Source: Anas platyrhynchos
Taxonomy: Eukaryota; Chordata; Aves; Anseriformes; Anatidae
Assembly: GCF_047663525.1 (NCBI RefSeq)
Contig: NC_092589.1
Coordinates: 23,805,001 to 23,869,000 of the forward strand
DNA: 64,000 nucleotides
Reading direction: 5' to 3'
The notes below the pieces were generated by a model. It did not search any database, had not been told where the DNA came from, and was given only the letters and a program-made list of their open reading frames with translations. A program made the translations under genes and the position numbers. Of the stretch, positions 26,166 through 37,290 are shown one piece after another. Positions within the stretch are counted from its first letter, which is position 1, and the number at the start of each line of letters is the position of its first letter.

Positions 26166-28200
26166 AGGACACTGGAAGCTTCCAAGAAAAATAAATGAAC
26201 AGTGCTTGTTCAAGGGGGCCTCTTTAAGGCTGTTTCACTGACTTGAAAAAAAAAAAAAAAGAAAAAAAGAAAAAAAAAAAAAGAAAAAGAGAAGCAGCAA
26301 GCTATTCCTGCACATCACCCATGCCCTATTTATTTTTTAAATGTGTGTTTAAATTTGGCGGAGCAGACATGAATAGAAGGGTTATAAAGTGTTTCTCGTT
26401 TTCTTGTTACGGAGAGATTTGCAGTGTGTTTGGGAGATGGGTCCAAAGTGAAATTCTAGTCAGGCTCATTTCTGGGGCTGTAAATCTAGATCCCAGCCTT
26501 GGGGGACTCCATCATATGTCTGCGTATGGGTGACATGCAAACAAAAATAAAAAATAAAAAAACTCGACACCTCCCAGTTTTGCTGAAAACCCCCAAAATG
26601 GGATGTTCTCAGGGAAAATATTTATAGTGAAGAAGCAAAATAAATCATTGTTTGCTTGTAGTTGGGGTGGATCAAGACACCGGCATTGATCCTGAACCTG
26701 AGGAACGAGCTCCTAAGTTGTGCAATGTCAGGAGAATCTGACCTCATTTATCCATGTAATTAAAAGCAACATTATGGTTGATCATACATCATATGACTGC
26801 CCTGAGAAGTGGATGCTATCTAGAAGGGCATGGGGATGCTTTTTTCCCTTCTCAGGTATCCTGGAGCAAGATACAGGTGGCTTCTCTGGAGCATCTCCTA
26901 GAGGGCGAGCTCTTGCCATGCCTGTTGTTTCCTCCAGAGACGGGAGAGTCCACAGTGGGATCTAGAGTAATCCACTCAAACAGGTAATGCAGACAGATCC
27001 CTTCTTCCGTATGGCATTGCTCTGTGTTGTTCTCAACCTTCAAAGAAGCTCAGTTCTGGAAAAGAGAAAAATATCTGAATCCATTCCTCCCTATTCCTTG
27101 TCCCACTTCCATTTTCCAGGCAACATGTGCATGCCTGTGTGGTGCTGCTTTGTGCCCACACGTGCACGTAGGTATGTGCATGTGCATGTATGTGCATGTG
27201 CATGTACATATATGTGCACCTAGCCCACCCTCCCCACAGGTATGGGAGGGTCTCTGCCTGCACCCATCTTTGCAAAGCAACCTTTCTGTGAGTAGTACAG
27301 ATTGGGACACTCACTTAAATCTCCTTAAAATTGTGGAAAAAGGAATAAAGTTGTAACTGTCATCACCTATTCAGAAAAATTCCTGCAGTGCAGACACCCA
27401 TTTTCCAGCCTTTGAAGGCTAGGGGAAAAAATTATCTTGCCAGGTGGAGTGTGATGTCTAGTTCTTCCCTTTGGCAAATGCAGGGGTGAATTTAGCAAGT
27501 TTGGAGTGAGTTGGAGGTGAAATGTCCCTTCCTCTCCTCCCCTTATATTCCCTCTCCTCCTGGGCAAGCAGCACTCATCTCATTAGAGAACACATTTCCA
27601 AAGACATGCTAATTTTGATGAGGTTCTGATGAGACACTAGACGAGGAGCTTGTTTCCCCTCCCCAGCCATGAGTTCCCTGAGCTGAGCGCTCTCTGCATG
27701 ACTCAGATTTTTTTTTAAGAACTGGAGCCCAATAGACGTTGTCCTTACTGATACCACTGGGACCAGAAGGTCTTTTTTTTCCCACCAACCTTAAAAACAT
27801 GCTGATATACTGCAGTTTTTTTTTTTTCTCAATATTTTGTTTTTATTATTATTAAAACAGCATCAAGTCCCAAAGCACCAAAGGATGGGATCTCTCCTGC
27901 ATTTTCTCCCTTCATCACCAGCTAAGAAAAAAAAAAAAAGGGCAATTATCCATAGGAGAAAACATTAAAGGACACTTCAAGCATCCCTGTTTTCTCGCTG
28001 GCTGAGAAGTTGATGGTGATGATGAATTTGGGGTGCAGGATGGGGCCACATCATTGGTGTCCCACCACCACCACCATCCCGACAGTGGGCTGTGCTGGAC
28101 ACAACCTGCACTCCCCTTCGACCAGAGGTGTCCAGCCGAGGCCGTGTGTTTTCTTGTGTGAATCCTCCAGAGTTCAAAGGAGCAGGTTTGGGGCCAGGGT
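26166..28200. other. Intergenic DNA with A-rich tract and GTGCAT repeats
   Basis: An A-rich tract with G interruptions occupies about 26246-26290. A TGCATG-rich stretch lies at 27163-27216. T runs are at 27771-27780 and 27819-27830. No gene is recognised. Confidence 0.55.
27163..27216. repeat. GTGCAT/ACGTGC alternating purine-pyrimidine repeat
   Basis: Imperfect hexamer repeat of the type (GTGCAT)n with strict purine-pyrimidine alternation over much of its length. Such DNA can adopt Z-form, but that is only inference here. Confidence 0.75.
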
Positions 28201-28229
28201 TCCTGCTTGCCCCCGATGGCACCGCCCTG

Positions 28230-28590
28230 CTCCGCGATATTATTCAACCCCGAATTCCTTCAATTGACAGCCGCGCTATTTCCAGTCTCTTAGTCAGCAT
28301 ACGCCGCTCTGCTTCCCAGTCTGATGAGACCTGGATTTTCCCACACTCCCCCGTAAATGGAAACACATTGTTCATCTTCACTTTATTTATTTATTTGGTA
28401 CAGAAAAACAAGATACTGATATAACTTTGAAGTGCTGTCTCTACAATGGTTGGTTCCTTTTCGGAGCAATGGGTTTTCCTAAAAGCCGCTCTCAGCAAGA
28501 TCCTTATCAAACTCGCCTTAGCGGGAGACAATGAACATTTCACAGCATGAAGAGGAAAAAAATAAAAAGGTCGGTGAGAAGACAAATGCT
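28230..28590. promoter_or_regulatory. Candidate conserved non-coding element
   Basis: Repeat-poor DNA mixing GC words and homeodomain-like words (TTCAATTGACAGCCG, TATTTATTTATTTGG, GATCCTTATCAAACTCG). It resembles enhancer-like sequence around developmental genes. There is no coding pattern. Confidence 0.28.
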
Positions 28591-29999
28591 CCATGCGAGG
28601 AGATAGCCAGGGTGCAGATGAGCTCCCCCAGCCTTGTAAACACAGATTATTTTCTGCCTGACCTCCGGTTTGTGAACGTTTTGCTTGTTGAGTCAGCTCC
28701 GGAGCTTGTTGCGGGGTGGATGTTGTTGGAGCAGCTATGAAAACAGGGACCCGAGCTCCATCTGAACACCTCTCTCTGGCACCCACAAGCCTCACCTCGA
28801 CGTGCCCAGGGGGGCTGGCTGCTGGGGCTGGCAAAACTACGGGGTCTGGGGAGGTGCACGCTTTTCTGCAGGCTGCTGGGGTGGTTTTCCTGATGGAGCA
28901 GCTCCAGGCAGGCAGGTAGGGGAGCAGCTTTGTGCGGAGGAAGCATGTTGGCTGGTGTCTGCTGTATTTTTAATTATTCGGTGGATGGTTCAAAGCCAAG
29001 GCTCCGCAATCAGTCAGTGTTTGTGGGTTAAAATAGAAACAAACAATAGGTTAATGTAAACCAAAGAGCACTCTGGTTTAGAGCCCGATGATAACGCCTG
29101 CATTGTGGAGTGGATCCTTGTCCGAAGGCTTTGAAGATTGCTTGCTGTATTTATTTTCCTAAAGATGGGTAACTTTGGTCTATTTGCTCAGCTTCTTACG
29201 GGTTTGAATAGACAAGGGTCCAGTAAAGGTGGGTCTGGCTCTGAGCTCTGAAGGAGCCTGGAGGGAAAATGTGTTTTTGGATCCTGATCTCATCCAAAAA
29301 ATGTACCGCATTTCACTACCCTTAGATAGCTTACAAGTTGGAAATGCCAAGTAACCGGAAACTTTTGCTCCAAAGTCAACTCTGCTTTCATTAATAATTA
29401 TTTTAAGACTGCATTCATAGAACAAAACAGTACTATATGGAGGAAAAACAGACCTGGGGGGAGTTCAGGGCTAAGCAAGAGTTCACTCTGCCATCTCCAC
29501 TCCCACACTGGTGTTCAAGGAGCGGCAGCCTGAGATGCAGGAGAGGTCATGGTGAGAGATCCAGAAGAGGAAAGGAAGGAGTGAAGGGGATGAAGGCTGC
29601 CTTGGTGGGGTGAAGACCCCAGCACCCACCATGACAGGGTACAGAGTGCATGTCCTCCAAAATCCTTTGGGTAGCTGAGATGTGCTCTTGATCCATTTTA
29701 CAGATGAAAAAATGGAGCTGCAGGAGATGAAAATGCATATTATATTGACAAATGTGGTCTCAGCCTTTTTCTTTGGGATCTGATCTGGCACCCCTTGGCT
29801 TATTTTCCTGTCATAATGATGCAGCCTGTGCCTGTAAACCACTTCTCCAAGTCATGTAAATCATTATAAATATTATTAGACTTATCACCTCTGTGCCTAA
29901 TATACCAATACTGGCAGCAATTTTTGAAAACACAAGAGCAACAAGAAACGTATGTTCTGAGAGTCAAGTTAGTGGGATTTTTTTTCTGCCAAGGACAAT
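28591..29999. other. Intergenic DNA
   Basis: No gene is recognised. A short MIR-like word (CCATTTTACAGATGAAAAAA) at 29694-29713 could be the remnant of an ancient tRNA-derived SINE, but it is too short to claim. Confidence 0.4.
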
Positions 30000-30049
30000 A
30001 ATTTTTTTCCTTTTTTTTTTCTTTTTTTTTTTTTTCAAAATAAACATCA

Positions 30050-30540
30050 CGCTGGAATGTGCTGCAGCAAATGGCTTGGGCTCTATTATATTTCATGCAG
30101 CTTTCTAAACAATTTTCAACCCCACTGGCACGGTGTCAAACAGAAGGCAACCAACAATAGCAAAATCCCATTAAAGCTGAGAAGGTTCCTTCCTGAGGTG
30201 AACACGGCCAGAAATAGTAATCTTGGCTCTCTTTTCAATTTGGCATTGGGGACTAATAATGCATGTTCTACTAATGGAAATTATCTAATTTCATCCAAGT
30301 GCAGCTCCAGAGAGAGCTGGGCTGACGCACAAACAGTCAATATAACAACATTCTTCTTGAAGAGCTGAACAATAGGGCTTTGGTGGGACTGTGATTAACA
30401 ACGTCAAACTAAGAACAAACAGAAGGTGTAAAAATAGGCATCTGAGGAGTCGACACAACGGACTATTTTTCATCTGTAAGGCCAGAGGAGAATAGCTTGT
30501 TAAATTGTATGCTCGGAGCACTTCATCAGATGTGTGGGGA
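30050..30540. promoter_or_regulatory. Candidate conserved non-coding element (left part of a 30.05-30.72 kb block)
   Basis: Nearly 500 bp without simple repeats or mobile elements, dense in TAAT and related words (GGACTAATAATGCATG, GAAATTATCTAATTTC, GTGATTAACAACGTC). These are binding words of homeodomain, POU and HNF1-type factors. No coding frame has exon-like features. Confidence 0.38.
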
Positions 30541-30720
30541 AGGACAAAAAAAAAAAAAAAGAAAGAAAAGAATCCTATTTCCCATCTGGGTCTGAATGTA
30601 CTAAGGAACTGCACATGCCTTATTAATATAAATCATGCTAGGAGCATAATTCCCATTAGCATTAAAGAACCATTTTTCAATGAAATACTCCTGCACCAGG
30701 AACACCTAACGGGAAATAAT
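30541..30720. promoter_or_regulatory. Candidate conserved non-coding element (right part, after an A/G-rich tract)
   Basis: The A-rich insertion at 30546-30570 separates this from the left part. It contains CCTTATTAATATAAATCATG and CCCATTAGCATTAAAG, typical homeodomain-rich wording. Confidence 0.35.
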
Positions 30721-33700
30721 GGTGTTTGCTTCATTTGAAGAGAATAGTAAAACACAGTGTAGAGACCAAGAAGGTGGAGAGCTGTTTCTTCTCTCCAACA
30801 CTACGGGTTTGGGGGGTTTTTACAGCCACCCTAAGCCCTCCCCTTCCCACTCCAGCAGGGCCGTATCCAGATGTGGTGCAGAGAAGGGGCTGTCCAGCCC
30901 ATGGAGGTGGCAGGGAGCGGGGCTGGGCTGCTCGGCTGTGTTGGGGCAGTGCTACAGCCCTGGGCACAGCCTTGCTGCCTTATTCCCATGCTGCCATGGG
31001 TGTGCGAGGGATGGTGCCTGGTGCATTAAAGCACAGAAGCATTAGGGGTAGGTGAAACCGCTGCATAGCTCATTAGCCCTGGTGCCTTGCCGGCTTTTCC
31101 CAGGGCTGTGGCTCTTGGCTGTCGCAGCGCGTGGGGCCAGCGCTCTCACCCCAGGGTTTGCGTGGGCGCACGCTGGCTCCCCAGCCCCAGCGTCACCTTG
31201 GAGGGATTAATTCCCTTTCCTCGGCTAAGCGCCACAGCTCAGTCCGAGGTCTCAACGAAAGGAAGCACTAGCCTTGAAACGCTAGACAAAATTTCCACCT
31301 CTGGTTAAGCAGGTATGTTTATTTTTAATTTTTCCAAAATCTCAAGCAGCTGCTTACTCACGGTTATTTTTAGCGTGAGAGGGGAGCTCTGTGTTTTCAT
31401 AAAATCCCTCGATGTACGTTTGGTCACTGGGATCTGGGGCATGACACAGCACTGCTACTTTGCCTCTGCATCCAGGAACGGATGGACCCCCTGCTGGGGG
31501 TCTGCCACAAGCGTGTCCTTCGTGTTCTCCCTCCTTAAAACACCCAGAAAAAAATTATGCGAACCATGGAAACGACTAATAGTGAACGAAAAGCCGCCTG
31601 GGTCTGCTGGGGACCCGGCTAACATCCAGCATCTCACGGGCACACGGAGGTGATCCTAGGGAAGGAAACCTGGGAAAGCTGGGAAGAGAAAACCCCTGCA
31701 GCTGATCTCCCCCCCAGCAGCCACACACGGAGGCTGATCGTAGCCCCGGGGTCTGCTCCTGTTGCAGATCTCGCTGTCGGCGTGCACTAGAGGGTGCTGC
31801 TCCGTTAGCGATGGGCAGGGCTCGCCGCCCGTGCTGGCGCTGCTCGGCTGGGCTGAGCGTGGCAGGGCTCGCGTTAGCGCTGGCCTCAGTGAAACGGATG
31901 GCTTAGCTGGGAAAAGGAGAATTTCTTGGCCTGGAAAAGCTTCTATACATCTGGGGTCAAGGGTAAACATTTGGGTTAGTCACGGTGACAAATGAAAGGA
32001 AAAACTGGCCAGACTTTCCTTTTTCTTTTTTCTTTCTTCTTTTTTCTTTCTTCTTTTTTTCTTTCTTTCTTTTTTTCTTTTTCTTTTTTTTTTTTTTCCT
32101 TCACTCTCTGTTTCACAGTTGCAGGATGAGCGAGTGCCTTGAGAAGCCAGCTGAGACATGAGACAGCAAAACAAGAAGAGGACAGTGACCGTAGACGCCG
32201 AAGATAACAAACCTTTGGAATTCACCGCTGCAGGACAAATAGCCAAAACCCCGTGGCAACGTTTTCGTGCAGGAATAAAAGCAAAGTACACTTTATGACT
32301 GCTACAGTGTTTTGGCTAAGATAAGGCTAACCAGACCACAGGCATCGAGTTATAAAATGATGTGTTAGAGGTATCAGTAGGAAATGACTTCCCTCGTGTG
32401 CTGCCATGCTCCATCGACCGTGCCTGCTCTGGTTTTGTTTCCATTTGCTGAATGTGCAGAGCAAGGGCTCTTTCTGCAGGCAGCATCCCAGGGCTATGGC
32501 AGTGCCTGCCATGGGAAAGAAAGCATCTCCCTTGGGCCAAAAGGATTAAATTGGGATTTTTGTTATTATTTTTTTAAGGGTTGTGATGGCTTTGTTCTGC
32601 TGGGATTTTATATATGCTCCTAATAAAGAATGAACTGGTTTTAAGCTCACCAGGCTGGTACCCACTGTGTTCAAGCCCACTCAGAACATGAAAGGAGGGC
32701 TGGAAGAAGCATAGTAACTACTCTCAGATCCAGGTGAATTTTACACAGTTCTTCTAGAACATTGTGTTCCTTCATTAGTTGACTTTGCTTTTTATATGCC
32801 TGCATTCTGATAGTTTTATTTCCAGTTTCCCCACATTTTTGACCGCTGTTGTCAGGAAGGTGGAAACTGTTTCTTATTTAAAGCATTTCTATGCAGTTAT
32901 TAGTGTTTCCTTCTTAGATGCTGACTGGCTTTTCTGCACAGTGACTTTAAGGTACTGTTGCTGCAGGGGCCAGAGGCCTAATGCATTACTGCACAACCCA
33001 GCTTGGGTCTGGGGAAAAATGGATGGGGTTCCTCTGACAAAACCATCAGGGGATGACCCACTATGGGAATGGAAATTCTCCAGTTAGACCTAGCCATGGG
33101 TGTGCGTGCAAACGCTTCTCTCCCCAGCAGCTGCACAGGAGCACAGTAAGTCAGCACTGCTGCACATTGTGTCACCTTTAATCAGCCACCAGAGGTTAAT
33201 TGCAGAATGGCTCTCTCCAGACCTCTAGGCTTGTGTGGCCTGGAAAACCGCTGCGAAAATCTTCAGACAGTTTATGGTCTGGCTGCAGTGTAAAGGCAAA
33301 GAAACCTATGGTATCTGTGATGCCAAAGAAGAGAGTTTGGGAAATGTGACAGCAGAAGGCCTTTTCTTCCAGGTAGAGTTAGTCTTCCGCAGATTGACAT
33401 CCCCAGGGATGGGAGCAGGCAGGCAGGGATGAAGCAAGTGCAAGTGTTTGGCACTTCAATCTCAAGCAGCTTAAACCCTTACAGCACTGCAGGCTCGCAG
33501 TGCCCAGCTGCCTGCCCAGCATCAGATATCTAAAAATGGGCTTCCCAAAAAACAGCAGACGGAGCAAGATCTGCCTGATCTAACCCCAAGGAAACCCCAA
33601 AGAAGGGACTGTCCTGACCCTGCTGCTCCTCAGAACGCAGCCTCCTTTCCTGCGGCTGCAGAGTGATTCTGCTTTCCAGCTGCTATTTATTACCCTGGCT

Positions 33701-33989
33701 TTTTTTTTTTTTTTCCCAAAGATTTATGTATCTGCAGCTTTTCATGGAAAAAAGGAAAATAGAAAAAAAAAAAAAAAAAAAAGGGAAGGAAAAGAAAGGA
33801 AGGAAAGGTCACTCCTTTCCCTGTAAACATGGTTGTGGAAAGATGCAGTGCCCTCTTACATGTCAGGACTTTGAGCTAGGCAGATGGGGGGAGAGGGAAG
33901 TGAGGGTTTGCGAATGCTCCCTTCATCTGAAGGGACCTTTGGGACTACACAGTGTTTTGGGGCGAATGTGATTTTGCTTCAGAGCACCT
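30721..33989. other. Intergenic DNA upstream of the HLX CpG domain
   Basis: Moderately GC-rich DNA with a long T/C tract, T and A runs near 33702-33812, and no recognised gene. The overlapping frames on both strands at 30.7-31.1 kb lack mutual support as exons. Confidence 0.5.
32017..32101. repeat. Polypyrimidine (TTTC-type) tract
   Basis: About 85 bp of almost pure T and C on the + strand, with TTTCTTTC and CTTTTTTC units. It yields a false Lys/Arg-rich frame on the minus strand. Confidence 0.9.
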
Positions 33990-33999
33990 CTACCATGCC

Positions 34000-34280
34000 C
34001 TATGGATTGAATTCCAACCAAGGATCCCTGCTGGTGCGCCCCGAGACCTCTCCCCGGTGCTGCAAGCGCTCAGGCCCAGCTGATCCCCCCGCGGCCCTCC
34101 GGACCAAACCCGGCCACCGGTGCGAGGCTCCCGGCTGTCCCCGAAGTGCTGTCCGCCTCGGCAGGTGGCGACAGAGCCCGGCCTTTGGGGCCCGGGGCCC
34201 GCGGGCGCTCGGCGCTGCGCAGCGCGGGGTCCCCGCAGCATCGGGGCGGCCGCAGCGGGAACAGCGCTGCAACGAGATGG
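34000..34280. promoter_or_regulatory. CpG-rich island upstream of HLX
   Basis: An abrupt switch to GC- and CpG-rich DNA (GCGCAGCGCGG, GGGCGGCCGCAGCGGG) about 3 kb upstream of the HLX start. It could be a promoter of an upstream antisense transcript such as the HLX-AS1 known in mammals, or part of the HLX regulatory domain. No transcript evidence is available. Confidence 0.5.
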
Positions 34281-35035
34281 AGGCGATTAAAAAAAGCTCC
34301 TGTATATAAGGAGAGTGGTGTTTTATATATTAGAGATGCGCATAAATATGTTTTAATATAAAATGTATAGGTAGAGGTAGAAACAGAACGACCTCTATGA
34401 ACATAAAAGCTGTATGGGGAGAGCCAGGGAGAGCCAGGGATGGGCCGAGGAGCTCCGAGGGGCAGGAGCAGCCCGTGGGCAGCCTTGCCAGGCCCCCCCG
34501 CAGCCGCCCCCTATCTCCGAGATGCTCCTGGCCCGGGACCGGCGGGCTGCAGCAGCGCCTCGGGGTTAGCCCGTCTATCTCCGCAAGAAACTCGAATAAC
34601 TCTTTTCCACCTCTCCTTTGTCGTCCTCGTAGGGAGGAAAAAAAAAAAAAAAGTCCTTCGAGACTCTATTCAAAAAAAAAAAAAAAGCATCTCTCCAGCC
34701 TGCACAGTTCATTCGCCTCCTTCTCGAGTCCCTCGGAAAGCAAGATTAAAGGGGAAAGTCGCAGCTGTATATTTATGTTTTCATTGCTAGAAGGGAATTG
34801 ATTTCCTTGCATTTATTTTTGTAGTTGCAATACACAAGGGCGGATTTGCGTCACCAAAGCAACTTGCTGGTCGAGATAAAGTTGCACAAATATTGAAAAG
34901 GGAAGTGCTCGCGCTCATTATGAAGTTTTTCTCCGGAAGAAATAAGGATTTCTGCTGTATCCTAAAATACTGAAGCCGCTTCTATTTTAGGACAAATCTC
35001 GCAGGCACATCCGCTCATTTAGTCCGGGTTGGAAC
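34281..35035. promoter_or_regulatory. Candidate conserved non-coding element upstream of HLX
   Basis: AT-rich DNA between two CpG islands. It includes TGTATATAAGGAG (34301-34313), TTTTATATATTAG, a GCGTCACC word (34849-34856), GATAAAGTTGCACAAATATTG and GCTCATTATGAAG. Two A runs (34638-34652, 34672-34686) interrupt it. The AT-rich islet inside a CpG domain is typical of enhancers around homeobox genes. Confidence 0.35.
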
Positions 35036-35560
35036 CTCTCAAAAAAAACAGGAGATGACCTGGGCTGCAGCGAGCCCCGGGTTTCCTGCAGCCTTCTCGT
35101 TCCTTGCTCGGGGAGGAGGCGCCGCCGTTGTCATTGCCGCGGAGCCCTGCGAGCCCCGGGCCCGGGGAAGGGAGCGGGGAGGCCGGCAGGGCCTCCGGGG
35201 AGAAGGCTCGGCCCTGCCCGGGGAGGCCGCGGGGGGAGCAAGACGGGGCCGCGGAAGATGCGCGGGTCCCGAGGCGGCGCGCACCTGCCCGCGGGGGGCT
35301 CTGAAATAAACTCTTGGGAAAAAAAAACGGGGGGAAAATATATAAAAATACCACCTGAACACTTTTTTTTTTCCCGCCCTGGAGAGCATCCCCGGGGTGG
35401 TGTGACAGCGACAGCAGCAGCGGTGGCACCGGGAATGGGAATTTGGCGAGGCGCAGCTGGGGCGCGGTGGGAACGGCGCAGTTCGTTGCCCTTCCGTGCA
35501 GCGGGCCGGTGGCACGGCTTCGCCTCGCCGTGGAAACGCAAGTGAAAGCGGAGTCGTTTG
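35036..35560. promoter_or_regulatory. CpG-rich island upstream of HLX
   Basis: GC-dense block with many CpGs (GCGGAGCCCTGCGAGCCCCGG, GGCGGCGCGCACCTGCCCGCG). Several long overlapping frames exist on both strands only because stops are rare in such composition. Confidence 0.5.
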
Positions 35561-36060
35561 ATCCGGTTTGAAACCAGCAGAGCCGCTCTGGGGTCATCTG
35601 CACAAGGGGAGTAAGGGGAGACGCAAGGAAAAGTGGCTTCCCCTGTCGAGGCAGGAAAAGTTCAAAGCTAACCTACCCTTTCTTTCACCTTGTTTTCGGA
35701 CACGTCTTGGCAAGCCGTTGCCTCGTTATTTTTCGGTTTAATATCGCTAACAAAAACCAAACCAAACCAAAGCCGTGCCTGGGCTTTCCTGAGGGACGGG
35801 CTTCGCCTTTACACGTGCCCACGGACACGCTGGCATTTGCCTTAGAAATGTGCTCACGCTCGATTACAGGTGGTTTCAATATCCCCCCAAAATCTACATC
35901 TTCATACCTGGCGAAAGGAAAATAGTTTGGCTTTCTGGCGGTTCCCTGGAAAAGGCTCCGAATTTTAGAAGCTATGTAAAAAAAAAATAAAAGTATTTTT
36001 TGAAACAAAACCAAAACAAACCTGCAATCGTCTGACCCGGGAGCTTGTTCACAACGGCAG
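35561..36060. other. AT-richer spacer between CpG islands
   Basis: No gene is recognised. An ACCAA-type short repeat lies at 35756-35770 and an A run near 35979-35990. Confidence 0.5.
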
Positions 36061-36149
36061 CTATGGGCTTACACGGCCCCGGCTGGGGAAACTACGACTT
36101 AAAAAAATGCTGTTGTTGTGTTTTGTTTTGTTTTGTTTTGTTTTCTCCC

Positions 36150-36470
36150 TTTCCCGGAGTCAGGTAGGGACAGATATGGATGTTGGAGGGAAGGAAAAGC
36201 ACGAAATAAGCATTGATATGTTTGTCCCTAAAACATTCTAGCGAATATAGTTATGGTTGTATTCTTAAAAAAAATAAAAAAAAATATAAAAAATGGGGGT
36301 AATTCGGTTGTCAAAGTTGCACAAAATTACGAACTGGTCTTTACGGTGGAAGGGGTGTGCGAACAGATCGGGTGGAGAGCATAGAAAAAAATCAATAAAG
36401 GTGCTTGCCGACACGACCCAATTTATTAGGCACTGCTAACGCAGGACCCAACGCGCCCTGGGCCCCGAGC
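36150..36470. promoter_or_regulatory. Candidate proximal regulatory block upstream of HLX
   Basis: Contains AAGCATTGATATG, TTCTAGCGAATATAGTTATGG, AAAATCAATAAAGG and CCAATTTATTAGGC in otherwise complex sequence. It sits between a (TTTTG)n stretch (36116-36142) and the HLX CpG island. The role is inferred from position and motif wording. Confidence 0.33.
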
Positions 36471-37290
36471 AGCGCGGAGCTCCCCCAAATCCTTCCGTTG
36501 CGAGCGTGATCACTGCACACCCATTTCGCTGCCGCCCGGCCGAGGCTCATTTATGCCGGGAGGAAACGTGGTGCACCGGGAAGCATTTCCAGCCTCCGGC
36601 TGCGGCTCCGTTTCTCCGCGCTGGGAACCACGGCGCGGGGGGCAGGCGCTGCGCGGAGCAGCGGGGGGGCTCCCCCTCGGGGCGCTCCCCGACGGGCGCA
36701 CACCTTGCGGGCCGGGCCGGGCCGGGCCGGGGGCACACGGAGCGCGGCACTTGCGGGACTCGGCACGGCTCGGCCCGGCTCGGCACGGCCCAGCAGGGCT
36801 CGGCACGGCTCGGCCCGGCCCGGCCCGGCCCGGGGCGTGTCTGCGGGCGGCGCGTCCCGGCCCCGCGGAGCGCGGATTGGGCGCGTTGTGCCGGGGGGCG
36901 GTGGGAGCGAGGGCTGCGGCGCGGCCGGGAGCGGCTGCCAGAGAAAGTTTGGGGAGGGGTGGATTTTTTCCCCAGTGCGAGGAAGGGGGTTTGTTTTGTT
37001 TTGTTTGCGCAGCTCCTCTCCCGCGCTCGCCCGCTCGCTCTCCCTCTCGCCGTTGGTTTTGGGGACTTCTTCCTTTTTTTTTTTTTTTTTTCAGCTTTTT
37101 TTTTGACTTCTTAATTTTTTTAGATTTTTTTTTCCTGCCCCTTCGGCAAGTGCTCCGGCCGCCGCCGCCGCCTCCCGCCCCGCCATCCCTCCCCATGCTC
37201 CCGGGGCGGCGGGCAGCTCCGCGCCGCGCTCCCGGCAGCTGAGCGGCGTCCCCCGGCGGGGAGAAGAGCCCGTGCTCGGCGGCCGCCAGG
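36471..37290 (+). promoter_or_regulatory. HLX: HLX CpG-island promoter and 5' UTR region
   Basis: Very CpG-rich DNA runs directly into the HLX start codon. An inverted CCAAT box (ATTGG, 36876-36880) lies 411 bp before the ATG among GC-box-like words, with no convincing TATA box nearby. This fits a CpG-island promoter with dispersed initiation. A T-rich segment (37074-37134) interrupts the island shortly before the ATG and is probably inside the 5' UTR. The transcription start cannot be placed exactly. Confidence 0.65.
36709..36833. repeat. GC minisatellites in the HLX promoter: (GGGCC)n then 10-bp units
   Basis: GGGCC units occupy about 36709-36731. From 36761 to 36830 seven units of exactly 10 bp follow in register, of the form CGGCACGGCT or CGGCCCGGCC, with one diverged unit (CAGCAGGGCT). 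Confidence 0.92.

Noticed and set aside
29690-29735. Ancient MIR-type SINE
   Set aside because: Only about 20 bp resemble the MIR core (CATTTTACAGATGA); no A/B boxes or further match is visible. The same holds for a weaker hit near 60.34 kb.
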